A stretch of DNA of 64,000 bases, taken from positions 1,185,409-1,249,408 of the forward strand of contig JAHISV010000005.1 of NCBI GenBank assembly GCA_018818065.1, read 5' to 3'. Source of the DNA: Bacteroidota bacterium. Its GTDB lineage: Bacteria; Bacteroidota; Ignavibacteria; Ignavibacteriales; Melioribacteraceae. Numbering within the stretch: the first letter of the stretch is position 1; each line of letters begins with the position of its first letter. The notes below the pieces were generated by a model. It ran no database searches and had not been told where the DNA came from. It was given only the letters and a program-made list of their open reading frames with translations. Below, in pieces: positions 16,898 to 25,962 of this stretch. The translations under genes were made by a program, and so were the position numbers.

Positions 16898-17713
16898 ATG
16901 CAAAACAACATGCTAAAAGTTCTTGATTTATTTTTCCCATCCTTAGCAGCAAAAAAGGTTCATCAAATAATGTCATCACCTCATTCCAGAAAGCTAAAAA
17001 AGTTTGAGGAAAAGGCTCTCGCAAGCGCAGAAATGGTTGAGGTCAATTTTAGGAATTCGATTGTAAAAACATACACATGGGGAGGGGAACAGGAAAAAAC
17101 CGTTTTTCTTATTCATGGCTGGGAAGGACATGCCGGAAATTTTGGAGCTCTAATCGAAATACTTCTTAGCAAAGGCTACAGCATTGTATCCTTCGATGCT
17201 CCTTCGCATGGTAAGAGCACCAAAAGAAAAACCAGCATGTTTGAATTCAGTGAATTCGTTTCCATGATGATGAGCAAATACAGACCGAGTGCTTTTATCA
17301 GTCATTCTTTTGGGAGCGTAACTTCCATCAGGGCAATGAGCGAAAACCTATCCATTGATATCGAAAAGTGGTTATTAATAACTACACCAAATGATTTTAA
17401 GGATAGAGTAAATGAGATATCAGATTTTCTTGGGGTATCTGATAATACCAAATCTAAACTTATAAAACTTCTCGAAAAAGAGGGCGGAACCCCCTTTAGC
17501 ACTATGAATATGAAATATTTTGGAAAGAGGATACCTAATGTAAAAGATGCGTTAATCGTACATTCCGTAGATGACATTGTTCTCAGTATTGATTACGCCA
17601 GAGCGGCTCATAAGGAATTGCCGATGTCAAGATTAATTGAAGTGGAGAAAGTCGGACATTTTAATATTCTCTGGTCTGATAAATTGAAAAGTGTTGTTGA
17701 GGATTATATGTGA
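16898..17713 (+). CDS. Alpha/beta-fold hydrolase
   Basis: 271 residues. The oxyanion motif FLIHGWEGHAGNF is followed by SFDAPSHGKS, the nucleophile elbow SHSFGS (a variant of GxSxG with Ser in place of the first Gly), the acid in VHSVDDIVL and the histidine in VGHFNILW. There is no signal peptide, so it is cytoplasmic. The substrate is unknown. The divergent HxlR gene and shared operator-like sites suggest control by HxlR. An internal ATG 12 bases downstream is an alternative start. Confidence 0.85.
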   Translation: MQNNMLKVLDLFFPSLAAKKVHQIMSSPHSRKLKKFEEKALASAEMVEVNFRNSIVKTYTWGGEQEKTVFLIHGWEGHAGNFGALIEILLSKGYSIVSFDAPSHGKSTKRKTSMFEFSEFVSMMMSKYRPSAFISHSFGSVTSIRAMSENLSIDIEKWLLITTPNDFKDRVNEISDFLGVSDNTKSKLIKLLEKEGGTPFSTMNMKYFGKRIPNVKDALIVHSVDDIVLSIDYARAAHKELPMSRLIEVEKVGHFNILWSDKLKSVVEDYM

Positions 17714-17771
17714 TTACTTTAAGAGGTCTTGATAAGAATTCCACCTCAAGATTTTCTACTCCCAATTAGTT

Positions 17772-17839
17772 ATTTCAAAAAATGAAACAATTCTCCCTTA
17801 TCTGCGTCTAATCATTTCAATAAGTGAAACAATTCCCTT
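17772..17839 (+). promoter_or_regulatory. Paired direct repeats upstream of the PadR gene
   Basis: Two near-identical 26-28-base copies start at 17772 and 17814, each with a short inverted pair (TTTCA...TGAAA) followed by ACAATTC and a CCCTT end. They are 42 bases apart, about four helical turns. They sit just upstream of the padR frame and are good candidates for PadR autorepression sites. Confidence 0.55.
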
Positions 17840-17904
17840 TGGCAAGTCGGAAAGTTGCTAAAAAATATAGACCGACTGCTCAGGGCAGGCAAGAGGAGAG
17901 AATA

Positions 17905-18222
17905 TTGAAAATTCTAACAAGACAGGAAGAGTTAATCCTTCTTACAGTTCATCAACTTGGGGATGAATCACATCTTATAAATATCAGGCAATACTTAATC
18001 GAAAATACTGATCGTGATTGGTCGGTTAGCTCAGTATACGTTCCTCTGGACAGGCTCGCCCAAATTGGTTGTCTTAACGAGCGCATTGGAGATCCTATCG
18101 GGAAACGGGGACGCAGGGCCGTAAAATATTACAGTCTTTCTGAAGAGGGTAAGGAAGCTCTTGCAAACCACAGGGAATTAACGAACAGGTTCTGGGAAGG
18201 ACTTGAAGGTATTTCGAGGTAG
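17905..18222 (+). CDS. PadR-family transcriptional regulator
   Basis: 105 residues from a TTG at 17905 preceded by AAGAGGAG. This start gives the family N terminus (LTRQEELILLTVHQL) and leaves the upstream repeats non-coding; a longer GTG form from 17824 is unlikely because it would begin inside the second repeat. The winged-helix core includes WSVSSVYVPLDRLAQIGCL and GRRAVKYYSLSEEGKEAL. PadR regulators of this branch are typically encoded directly before prefix-type FtsX permeases, as here (4-base gap), and probably control them. Confidence 0.88.
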   Translation: MKILTRQEELILLTVHQLGDESHLINIRQYLIENTDRDWSVSSVYVPLDRLAQIGCLNERIGDPIGKRGRRAVKYYSLSEEGKEALANHRELTNRFWEGLEGISR

Positions 18223-18226
18223 AGCG

Positions 18227-20836
18227 ATGGGAAAACAAATTCCTGCGATTCTTGAGAAAATTCTCGGTCTGTTTCTTCCTGAAAAGGATCGTGAATACTT
18301 ACTTGGGAACTATGAGTATCTATTTTATGAGAAGGAGAACGAATCAGGTTTCTTTGCTGCCTGCCTTTGGTATATCTGGCATATATTAAAAACTGCACCA
18401 TCATTTATTATTCATAACATCTTCTGGGGGGGAGTAATGCTTAAAAATTATTTGAAAATTACCTGGCGGAATTTTATCCGTTATAAGGTGTATACTGGTC
18501 TTAATATTTTTGGGCTTGCTATAGGACTTGCAGCCTGCATATTAATATTTTTATGGGTTCAGGATGAATTGAGTTACGACAAATTCCATAGCCGATCTGG
18601 AAGAATATTCCGTACAGAACAAAGATATTCCTACACTTCTGAAATTGAGCAGTGGCCAATTACTTCGGGTGCTTTTGGTCCTACCCTGGTTGAAGAATAT
18701 CCGGAAATAGTTGACTTCACAAGGATCTGGCGACAAGGATACAGACTTAAAGATTACCGAAATATGGTTAATCAATACGATATCGTGCTTACAGACAATT
18801 CAATTTTTACCATGTTTGATTTCAATCTTCTTATCGGTGATGAATCTACGGCACTTGTTGATCCTGAAACAGTGGTAATGACGCCAGAGAAGGCCAAATT
18901 ACTTTTTGGTACAACAGATATTATCGGTAAAATACTTCCAGTGGAATGGGGAGACAGTTATATTGATTTGAAAGTGACAGGGTTATTGGAGCCGGTGCCT
19001 CATAATTCACATGCGCAATTCGATATTGTGATTTCCATTGCTACTTTTAAAGATGGCGGTAATCTGGATCATTTTAAGTGGAATTTTCTTTATACTTATG
19101 TTTTGTTGGAAGACAATGCCAATGTGAGTGAATTGGAGCCCAAGTTATCGGCATTTATGTTCAAGCATCGTTTCCCACCGGAGGCTTTAAAGGCGCGCGG
19201 TGTAACCGAAGATAACATCAGCGACATGGTTCAACTGAAGCTTAAACCTGTTACGTCAATTCATCTTAATCCATGCGATGAGTGGGAAATTGGACCACAG
19301 GGTAATTCGGCTTCTGTTTTTATGTTCTCGGCAATAGCATTACTTATCTTACTAATTGCCTGCATTAATTTTATTAATCTTTCAACTGCCAGGGCAAAAA
19401 AGAAAGCAAAAGAAGTTGGGATGAGAAAAGCAATTGGCGCTTATACTCATCAATTATGGAAACAATTTCTATCAGAATCTGTAGTCATTACTCTCATATC
19501 TTTAATAGTGGCTTTACTCTTTGTGATTATTACTTTACCATCGTTTAATAGTATTTCAGGTAAATTACTCTCTCTTGGTTCCATATTTAATCTGGAATAT
19601 ATGAGTATAATTATTGGCGTAACAGTGCTGACCGGGCTTTTGGCTGGGCTATATCCGGCAGTTTATCTTTCCTCTTTTTCGCCCACAGAAATATTCAGAA
19701 GTAGAGAAATCGCGGGCGGGGGAAAATCTGTTTTCAGAAGATATATGGTAGTTTCGCAGTTTGTAATTTCAATTACGTTGATTGTCTCAACCATTACCAT
19801 TAATAACCAGATGGAATATATCCAGACTAAATCTTTGGGTTTCGATAGGGAAAATGTTATTGTAATCCCTGCCGTTAACAAAACCATTAGAGACAATTAC
19901 AATTCACTTAGAGATAAACTGTTGTCATCTTCAGGTATTAAGTATGTCAGCTCGTCAACACGAACTCCGGGGGATAATCATTATGGTGACCAATCTTACA
20001 AGTTAAGTAACTCAGATAAAAATATTAATCTTACGTTTATAAGTGTAGACTTTGATTTCATAAATACATATGACATTCAGTTGTTGGCGGGTAGAAGTTT
20101 CTCGCGCGAATTTGGAACTGATACAACCGGTACCTTAGTAATTAATGAGGCGGCATTAAGAAAATTTGAAATCCCCGCTGAGGAAATGATAGGAAGTACG
20201 CTTAATGGAATGAAGGTGGTTGGTGTAATAAAAGATTTCCATTTTAAATCGTTGCATAAGGAAGTGGAACCGCTTGTCCTAATACTGGACGAAGATTCTG
20301 TGGACGGAATTTCTGTTCGTCTCAGTTCAGGTAATAAAATCAGTATTCTAAAAGAGATTGAGAGATTCTGGGACGAAGTAAATCCCGGACAGGATTTCAG
20401 ATTTAATTTTATTGATGAAAGGCTTAATGAACAATATGCGGCAGAAGTTAAGACAAGTACATTATTTGTCATTTTTTCTTCATTATCAATTTTAGTGGCT
20501 TGCCTCGGACTTTTCGGACTTGCAGCATTTACGACTGAAGAAAAAACAAAGGAGATCGGTGTTCGTAAGGTGCTCGGTGCTTCCATACCTAATATCTTTT
20601 TGAATCTTGTTAAGCAGTTTACAAAATGGGTAATTGTTGCAAATCTAATTGCGTGGCCGCTGGCTTATTATATAATGGATAAATGGCTGCAGAATTTTGC
20701 CTATAGAACGGAAGTAAGTTCATGGACTTTTATTATTGCTGCAATAGTAGCTCTTATTATTGCGATAACTACGGTGAGTTTTCAATCTGTAAAGGCTGCT
20801 CTGGCAAACCCTATTAAGTCGCTAAAATACGAATAG
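18227..20836 (+). CDS. FtsX/MacB-type ABC permease with N-terminal permease prefix domain
   Basis: 869 residues from the ATG at 18227. The first 75 or so form the prefix domain seen in PadR-linked permeases (LPEKDREYLLGNYEYLF plus one hydrophobic segment). Then come TM1 (about 100-120), a MacB-like periplasmic domain, an FtsX core with KEVGMRKAIGA, a second TM/periplasmic/FtsX half and the C-terminal EIGVRKVLGAS and NPIKSLKYE. Such duplicated-FtsX proteins work with a MacB/LolD-type ATPase in export or mechanotransmission. No ATPase gene is adjacent, so it must be supplied from elsewhere. Confidence 0.9.
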   Translation: MGKQIPAILEKILGLFLPEKDREYLLGNYEYLFYEKENESGFFAACLWYIWHILKTAPSFIIHNIFWGGVMLKNYLKITWRNFIRYKVYTGLNIFGLAIGLAACILIFLWVQDELSYDKFHSRSGRIFRTEQRYSYTSEIEQWPITSGAFGPTLVEEYPEIVDFTRIWRQGYRLKDYRNMVNQYDIVLTDNSIFTMFDFNLLIGDESTALVDPETVVMTPEKAKLLFGTTDIIGKILPVEWGDSYIDLKVTGLLEPVPHNSHAQFDIVISIATFKDGGNLDHFKWNFLYTYVLLEDNANVSELEPKLSAFMFKHRFPPEALKARGVTEDNISDMVQLKLKPVTSIHLNPCDEWEIGPQGNSASVFMFSAIALLILLIACINFINLSTARAKKKAKEVGMRKAIGAYTHQLWKQFLSESVVITLISLIVALLFVIITLPSFNSISGKLLSLGSIFNLEYMSIIIGVTVLTGLLAGLYPAVYLSSFSPTEIFRSREIAGGGKSVFRRYMVVSQFVISITLIVSTITINNQMEYIQTKSLGFDRENVIVIPAVNKTIRDNYNSLRDKLLSSSGIKYVSSSTRTPGDNHYGDQSYKLSNSDKNINLTFISVDFDFINTYDIQLLAGRSFSREFGTDTTGTLVINEAALRKFEIPAEEMIGSTLNGMKVVGVIKDFHFKSLHKEVEPLVLILDEDSVDGISVRLSSGNKISILKEIERFWDEVNPGQDFRFNFIDERLNEQYAAEVKTSTLFVIFSSLSILVACLGLFGLAAFTTEEKTKEIGVRKVLGASIPNIFLNLVKQFTKWVIVANLIAWPLAYYIMDKWLQNFAYRTEVSSWTFIIAAIVALIIAITTVSFQSVKAALANPIKSLKYE

Positions 20837-20843
20837 TCCTTTT

Positions 20844-20865
20844 AGGGGCAGGTTATCCTGTCCCT
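20844..20865 (+). terminator. Hairpin after the permease gene, weak terminator
   Basis: A 9-bp stem (AGGGGCAGG with CCTGTCCCT, one G-T pair) and a 4-base loop lie 8 bases after the stop. There is no T run after it, so termination by it alone is doubtful. Confidence 0.4.
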
Positions 20866-20920
20866 CTATGGATTTAAATCATCCCCATAATTTGACCTTT
20901 ACTCCAACTGATATTTTTAT

Positions 20921-20939
20921 TATCTCATAATATGAGATA
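20921..20939. promoter_or_regulatory. Perfect 19-base palindrome, operator-like
   Basis: TATCTCATA and TATGAGATA flank one A with perfect symmetry, 91 bases upstream of the DUF362 gene start. Its size and AT-rich symmetry fit a dimeric regulator site. No regulator is assigned. Confidence 0.35.
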
Positions 20940-21029
20940 TGGTTTTAATTTCAATTGTAATCCGACAGAGTGCATTCTAATCTGAATCAAAAGCCATTCG
21001 AAAATTCTTAATAACTTCCGGGGGAGGGA

Positions 21030-22019
21030 ATGAAAAGAAGAAAATTCATCCAAAATGTCGCTATAGGTGGTGTCGGGTTGGTAGTTGGCTGTTCTGCAGA
21101 TAGCAATCCCTCCGGCTCAACCCTCCCTGATGTAGACCCTCCTGATCCGGCGATAACAAAAAGCAAAATAGCCCTGGTTAAAACTTCGAACAGGAGTGAA
21201 GGGGTGAGCAGATTAATGCAAATGTTCGAATTTGAATCACCGGAGAATATGGATGTGATTTTGAAACCAAATTTTAATACTTCCGATCCACCACCAGCTT
21301 CTACACATACCGATACCTTAAGACAAATAATAACTGAACTTAATAATCGAAATGCCTCTTCCATTGAATTGTGTGAAAGAACATATCAGAATTTTGATGA
21401 GGTTATAAATGAAAAGCAAGTAAGGTTAGTAACAGATGAATTTGGAATTAGAATTACAAACCTTGATGGGAGTGATTGTACAAGATATGCCAGCAATGCT
21501 GCTTCGTGGCCGAATGGTTTTCTATTTCCCTCAAAAATAATGGATTCAAATTATATAGTAACCACTTGTTGTCTCAAAACTCACTTTATCGGGCAGATAA
21601 CCATATCATTAAAATTGGGGGTTGGACTTTTACCTGCCTCAATGATGCAGACTATGCATTCTTCAACAAATATAAATAGCATGATAGCCGAGATAAATAC
21701 TGCATATCAACCAAAGTTAATTATTGTTGATGGTGTAACAACTTTTATTGAAGGGGGACCTTCACAGGGAACAACGGCTGAAGGCAATGTTATGCTGGCC
21801 GGGACTGATAGACTTGCTCTGGATATTATAGGATCTGCAATATTGAAAGATCTTGGGTCACAGAGTTTAAGCGGTCCCATTATGAACATTCAACAAATAA
21901 GACGAGCAAGGGAACTCAACCTTGGTAAATCAAATCTCGATGAAATTGAATTCATTACAGATGATGAAATTAGTTCATCCTATTCTAATAGACTAAGTGA
22001 AATTATTGCCTTAGGTTAA
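21030..22019 (+). CDS. Tat-exported DUF362 lipoprotein
   Basis: 329 residues, preceded by GGGGGAGGG. The N terminus KRRKFIQNVAIGG is a twin-arginine signal, followed by a lipobox (VVGC, Cys at about 21), so a folded, possibly cofactor-bearing protein is exported and lipidated. The DUF362 body shows VILKPNFNTSDPP, ELCERTYQN, CLKTHFIGQITISLKLGVG and IIVDGVTTFIEGGP. DUF362 proteins often carry an additional 4Fe-4S ferredoxin domain; none is present here. Function unknown. Confidence 0.85.
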   Translation: MKRRKFIQNVAIGGVGLVVGCSADSNPSGSTLPDVDPPDPAITKSKIALVKTSNRSEGVSRLMQMFEFESPENMDVILKPNFNTSDPPPASTHTDTLRQIITELNNRNASSIELCERTYQNFDEVINEKQVRLVTDEFGIRITNLDGSDCTRYASNAASWPNGFLFPSKIMDSNYIVTTCCLKTHFIGQITISLKLGVGLLPASMMQTMHSSTNINSMIAEINTAYQPKLIIVDGVTTFIEGGPSQGTTAEGNVMLAGTDRLALDIIGSAILKDLGSQSLSGPIMNIQQIRRARELNLGKSNLDEIEFITDDEISSSYSNRLSEIIALG

Positions 22020-22105
22020 TTTACATTTGTTGAGTTTTTTAGAATTATTACCTCATTTGAATTGTTTTGTGTTATATTGCGACAAACAGAATGAGTGGCA
22101 AAATA

Positions 22106-22852
22106 ATGGATCTAAAACTAGCAGTGCTTATTGACGGTGATAACATTCCATCAGCATATGTAAAAGAAATGATGGAAGAGATAGCAAAGTATGGCAACCC
22201 CACAATAAAGAGAATTTACGGTGACTGGACAAATCCAAAGCTTTCTAAATGGAAGAATGTGCTTCTGGAAAATGCCATAAATCCTATTCAGCAGTATGGT
22301 TATACAACTGGCAAAAACGCTACTGATTCTGCGATGATAATTGATGCTATGGACATTCTTTATTCCGAGAAGGTTGATGGATTCTGTCTTGTTTCCAGCG
22401 ACAGCGATTTTACAAAATTAGCAACAAGACTACGTGAAGCGGGAATGCATGTGATTGGAATTGGGGAGAAGAAAACTCCTGAGCCTTTTATTGTTGCTTG
22501 CGATAAATTTATTTACATCGAAATTCTTAAGAACCAGACAGAAGAGAGAGAAGCGGAAACTGACAAAAGCATGTCAAAACAAAAAAGTCCAGTTGACAAC
22601 ATAACTCCAAAGGTAATTAAGCTGATTGCCAGTACAATATCCGATTTAGCTGATGATGACGGATGGGCGTTCCTGGGAGATGTTGGTAATCTGCTTCAGA
22701 AGAAGCAGCCTAACTTTGACTCAAGAAACTATGGTTTTCTGAAGCTAACTCCGTTAATTAAGTCAACAAAGAAATTTGAGATTGAAAACCGGGAAAACCC
22801 CAAAGCACGAGTTAAGTTAATTTATATTAGAAATATTCGAAGAGGTAGATAA
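22106..22852 (+). CDS. NYN-domain PIN-like nuclease with C-terminal OST-HTH/LOTUS domain
   Basis: 248 residues from the ATG at 22106; an ATG at 22091 is possible. The NYN (LabA/DUF88-like) core shows acidic metal-site motifs VLIDGDNIP, ATDSAMIIDAMD and LVSSDSDFTKLATRLREAG. A linker leads to a C-terminal LOTUS domain (about 170-245: KVIKLIASTISDLADDDGW, then FDSRNYGFLKLTPLIKS). NYN-LOTUS proteins are predicted RNA-binding nucleases; in eukaryotes the LOTUS fold binds RNA or Vasa-type helicases. The gene is isolated, and TTGAAT...TATATT just upstream could be its promoter. Confidence 0.88.
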   Translation: MDLKLAVLIDGDNIPSAYVKEMMEEIAKYGNPTIKRIYGDWTNPKLSKWKNVLLENAINPIQQYGYTTGKNATDSAMIIDAMDILYSEKVDGFCLVSSDSDFTKLATRLREAGMHVIGIGEKKTPEPFIVACDKFIYIEILKNQTEEREAETDKSMSKQKSPVDNITPKVIKLIASTISDLADDDGWAFLGDVGNLLQKKQPNFDSRNYGFLKLTPLIKSTKKFEIENRENPKARVKLIYIRNIRRGR

Positions 22853-22966
22853 AACTATATGATTTATAAATTGATGTTGGTTTCATTGCCATGGAATTTT
22901 TAGCTATTGTAAAGGTTGGGCAAAATTGACAATGTTCTTGTTACTTCTGATAAATCTCATTTTATA

Positions 22967-24019
22967 TCAATTAATTATTGGATCTTTCGTTCTCCAAAGT
23001 CCATACCCTCTTGTGGAAAAATAAATCCGGCCTGAAGAAGACAAGTAGATTTGCTTGCTATATTCATTTGCTGGCAGCTCAATTCTTTCCCAAAATTTCC
23101 CCCGATCATAAGAGATATGTAGAATATCATTGCCGCTATAATTGTATTCAAGCGCTACAAGAATAGTTTCTCTAAAGAGGCGAATCTGGTCACAGTTTTT
23201 TAATTCCAATAATTGTGTCCAGGTACTTCCATAATTACTGGTAAGAAATACTCCGTTTTCGTAGTCTGCAACATAAATGTTATCCTGATCATCTATTGCT
23301 GCATCAACAAAGAAATTCGAAGATTTTCGCAGCCACCTTTCACCTCCATTTGTTGAAAGATAAAATCCTTTACCTTCAATGCCATTTACGAAGTTAGTGG
23401 AATCATATGTGTTACAACCAGTGATAAGATTGCCGTTGGATGTTTCATAACAAAAATAAAAACTCATATCATCATCATGTGGTGTGATGTATTTCCATGT
23501 TAGTCCATTATCGCTAGAAAGTTGAATCCCGCCAATTGACTCATCATGCCCTGGGTTAGAAGCATATATTTTATTGCCGGCAAACGATAAATGATTAAGT
23601 TGAAAAAAGCCAATTCTTAAAGGTATTCCACCTGGTGTATTCAATTGGAATAGATATTGAAAATTACCTCCAACGAGAAAGTAAATAGTGTTTTCCTGGC
23701 TAACATATAATTGCTGTGGATATTTTAATCTGTCAACATATGGAGAAGTAAGAATTAACATTGTCGAATCGAGCATTTCTCCCTCTTCACTCCATTTGCA
23801 ATATATGAGATTATCAAAATTATCTTGAATTACTGAATGGATTTGTCCCTCATTATCTAAACAATTTGCGCCGCGATTGTCCGATAATAATATAACTTTT
23901 TCCCACTGCCATTCTGAAACAGGAGTAAATACTGATAGCGGATCATTATCCGAACACCCCACCAGAGCAACAATAATCATTGCAGCCAGGATAACAAGGT
24001 AGATAAGCAGCATTCTCAT
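22967..24019 (-). CDS. BNR-repeat beta-propeller lipoprotein
   Basis: 350 residues. The signal ends in VALVGC (Cys at about 22), so it is a lipoprotein. At least four Asp-box/BNR turns are visible: SSDNGLTWKYI, STNGGERWL, TSNYGSTWTQL and SYDRGKFWERI, implying a sialidase/Ycf48-type propeller. No catalytic sialidase residues are recognised, so it is more likely a binding or assembly protein. It is transcribed alone; the window holds another such propeller at 36155-38449. Confidence 0.8.
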   Translation of the reverse strand: MRMLLIYLVILAAMIIVALVGCSDNDPLSVFTPVSEWQWEKVILLSDNRGANCLDNEGQIHSVIQDNFDNLIYCKWSEEGEMLDSTMLILTSPYVDRLKYPQQLYVSQENTIYFLVGGNFQYLFQLNTPGGIPLRIGFFQLNHLSFAGNKIYASNPGHDESIGGIQLSSDNGLTWKYITPHDDDMSFYFCYETSNGNLITGCNTYDSTNFVNGIEGKGFYLSTNGGERWLRKSSNFFVDAAIDDQDNIYVADYENGVFLTSNYGSTWTQLLELKNCDQIRLFRETILVALEYNYSGNDILHISYDRGKFWERIELPANEYSKQIYLSSSGRIYFSTRGYGLWRTKDPIIN

Positions 24020-24163
24020 ATAAGACTCCAGTATTAAATATGCCTCTCTAAGTTAAGATAGTACTAGCTTTAAGTAAATGACCCGTTTGGGTCATATTAA
24101 AAAAGAATGTTTGGAGATCAATAATTTTTGGTATTTTTGTTGTCTATTGATTGAGTGTAAAAC

Positions 24164-24868
24164 ATGTTCGCTTTTAAGGTCTCAAGGAAAAAAATAATTC
24201 CTGTATTAAAGATTTCACTGATATATCTATTCCTCGCACCGGTAGTAGTCTTGCTAATATATCGTGTTATTCCCGTAAGAACCTCGTCATATATTTTTCA
24301 ACAATACATTTCCAATATTTTTAATGGTAGTTTTAGTTTTGTTCATCACAAGTGGGTTGGCTGGGATGGCATTCCTAATAATATGAAAATGGCAGTTATT
24401 GCTTCAGAAGATCAAATCTTTGCAGATCATTTTGGCTTTGATATAGAGTCGATTCAAAAAGCCTTAAATGAGAAGAGGCGGAAGACTAGAGGCGCGAGCA
24501 CAATCACTCAGCAGGTTGCACGAAATTTATTTCTCTGGGGTGGGCGAAGTTATGTTAGGAAAGGGTTGGAGGCGTATTTTACTCTACTGATTGAAGTGCT
24601 CTGGTCGAAGGAAAGAATATTAGAAGTGTATCTGAACATTGCAGAATTTGGCAACAATATTTATGGAGTAGGTGCAGCTTCCCGGATTCATTTTAAAAAG
24701 CAATGTTTAAAAATGAACACTGATGAATGCGCTACTCTTGCGGCTGTTTTACCTAATCCCAAAAAGTATAAAGCATCATCAATCTCACCATATTTAAGAC
24801 GAAGAGTTTCCTGGATAAAATCTCAGATTTATCAGCTTGGGGGAAAAAGCTATTTAGATCGGCTATAG
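24164..24868 (+). CDS. mtgA: Monofunctional peptidoglycan glycosyltransferase
   Basis: 234 residues. One N-terminal TM segment (about 12-33) is followed by a GT51 domain with the catalytic-Glu motif ASEDQIFADHFGFD, then RGASTITQQVARNLFL, KERILEVYLNIAEFG and IYGVGAAS. There is no transpeptidase domain, and the length fits MtgA. It polymerises lipid II into glycan strands on the periplasmic face of the inner membrane. No cell-wall genes are adjacent. Confidence 0.94.
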   Translation: MFAFKVSRKKIIPVLKISLIYLFLAPVVVLLIYRVIPVRTSSYIFQQYISNIFNGSFSFVHHKWVGWDGIPNNMKMAVIASEDQIFADHFGFDIESIQKALNEKRRKTRGASTITQQVARNLFLWGGRSYVRKGLEAYFTLLIEVLWSKERILEVYLNIAEFGNNIYGVGAASRIHFKKQCLKMNTDECATLAAVLPNPKKYKASSISPYLRRRVSWIKSQIYQLGGKSYLDRL

Positions 24869-25003
24869 ACAATGTCTTACAAAATAAGATATCTTGAGCT
24901 TAATGAATTTTAATCGCCTTGCATTCCTGGTTTTTGTTGCCTATGAAATTTCTAACTGTTATATTGATCAAAAATTCCTAACAATACCATACGAGGGGTT
25001 TGC

Positions 25004-25729
25004 ATGAATTTAGTTAAACTGTTTTTTTCTGCAATATTTATCATTGCATTTTCACTTCTTCTAATCTTGGGATGCTCACATACAAATGAACTTGGAAAAT
25101 ATGATATTCGGGGTAAAACAGCCAAGTTCGACACAAGTGTAGAACCGATAGCAAGAACAATTAAAATTACAAGGGGTGGTAGCACTACCTCTGATTCGAA
25201 AGACAAGGATAAGAAAAAAAATGTGCTCGAAACGATTGCCGAACTTGGTACGGAAATATTTTCCGCCAGTAAAGAATCTGATATTAAGGATTGGGTTGAC
25301 ACATACGAAATTGTAGATCATATATCCAGTGGATTACAGGAGGCTTTGGAATCGTATGTTGATATTAAACCAGTTGATGGTGATAGACAAAAACCTGATT
25401 TTATGGTTGAAATGAACCTGACCAATTGTGAACTGAAAATAAATGAATCCTCGGTGTACCTTCATTTGCGATGCACATCAAAAATGATTGAACGTGTTAC
25501 TGGCAATATTGTCTGGGAAAATTATGAAAATGTTGATGAACAATTGAGTTATGATTATGTATCAGGCAAGAAAAAGAAAAATTCTACTGAATCTAATGTG
25601 TTAACAGCTTTAAAACTAGCCTCACTTTCCGAGCGTGAAATAGATCTTGCTATCAATGATGCCTCTGAAGAAGCCGGTCGAAAAATGGCTGAGACTTTTA
25701 GAGAAGATTTGGCGGAAGCTCGGAAGTAA
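25004..25729 (+). CDS. Hypothetical lipoprotein
   Basis: 241 residues. The signal ends LLILGC (Cys at about 24). A lysine-rich spacer (KDKDKKKN) leads to an alpha/beta region of about 150 residues with VEMNLTNCELKI, HLRCTSKMIERVTGNIVWENYE and a C-terminal helical tail. I do not recognise the family. The pattern recalls small outer-membrane lipoproteins that report or assemble envelope complexes, but that is only a guess. It stands alone between mtgA and a metallo-beta-lactamase-fold gene. Confidence 0.7.
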   Translation: MNLVKLFFSAIFIIAFSLLLILGCSHTNELGKYDIRGKTAKFDTSVEPIARTIKITRGGSTTSDSKDKDKKKNVLETIAELGTEIFSASKESDIKDWVDTYEIVDHISSGLQEALESYVDIKPVDGDRQKPDFMVEMNLTNCELKINESSVYLHLRCTSKMIERVTGNIVWENYENVDEQLSYDYVSGKKKKNSTESNVLTALKLASLSEREIDLAINDASEEAGRKMAETFREDLAEARK

Positions 25730-25962
25730 AAAGTTTATAAAGCTGAATCTTTTTATTGGCAGAAGTTTATGATGGATATATAATAAAATTAAGATTCGAT
25801 TCTATCTTGGAGTCCGGTTTATTAACTGAGTTGGAAATATGGTTTTTTGCCTCAATCCGTTGATTAGATCATGAGAATTTATTAAACTGTTTTATCAAAA
25901 ATACATATTCATTATGCACCCCCCGCATAACAATTAACAACAATAATTCATTGGGCATTATT

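Noticed and set aside
16898..17713. Loss of catalytic nucleophile in the alpha/beta hydrolase
   Set aside because: SHSFGS keeps the nucleophilic Ser and the Gly two residues later; only the first Gly is replaced by Ser, which is tolerated in the family.
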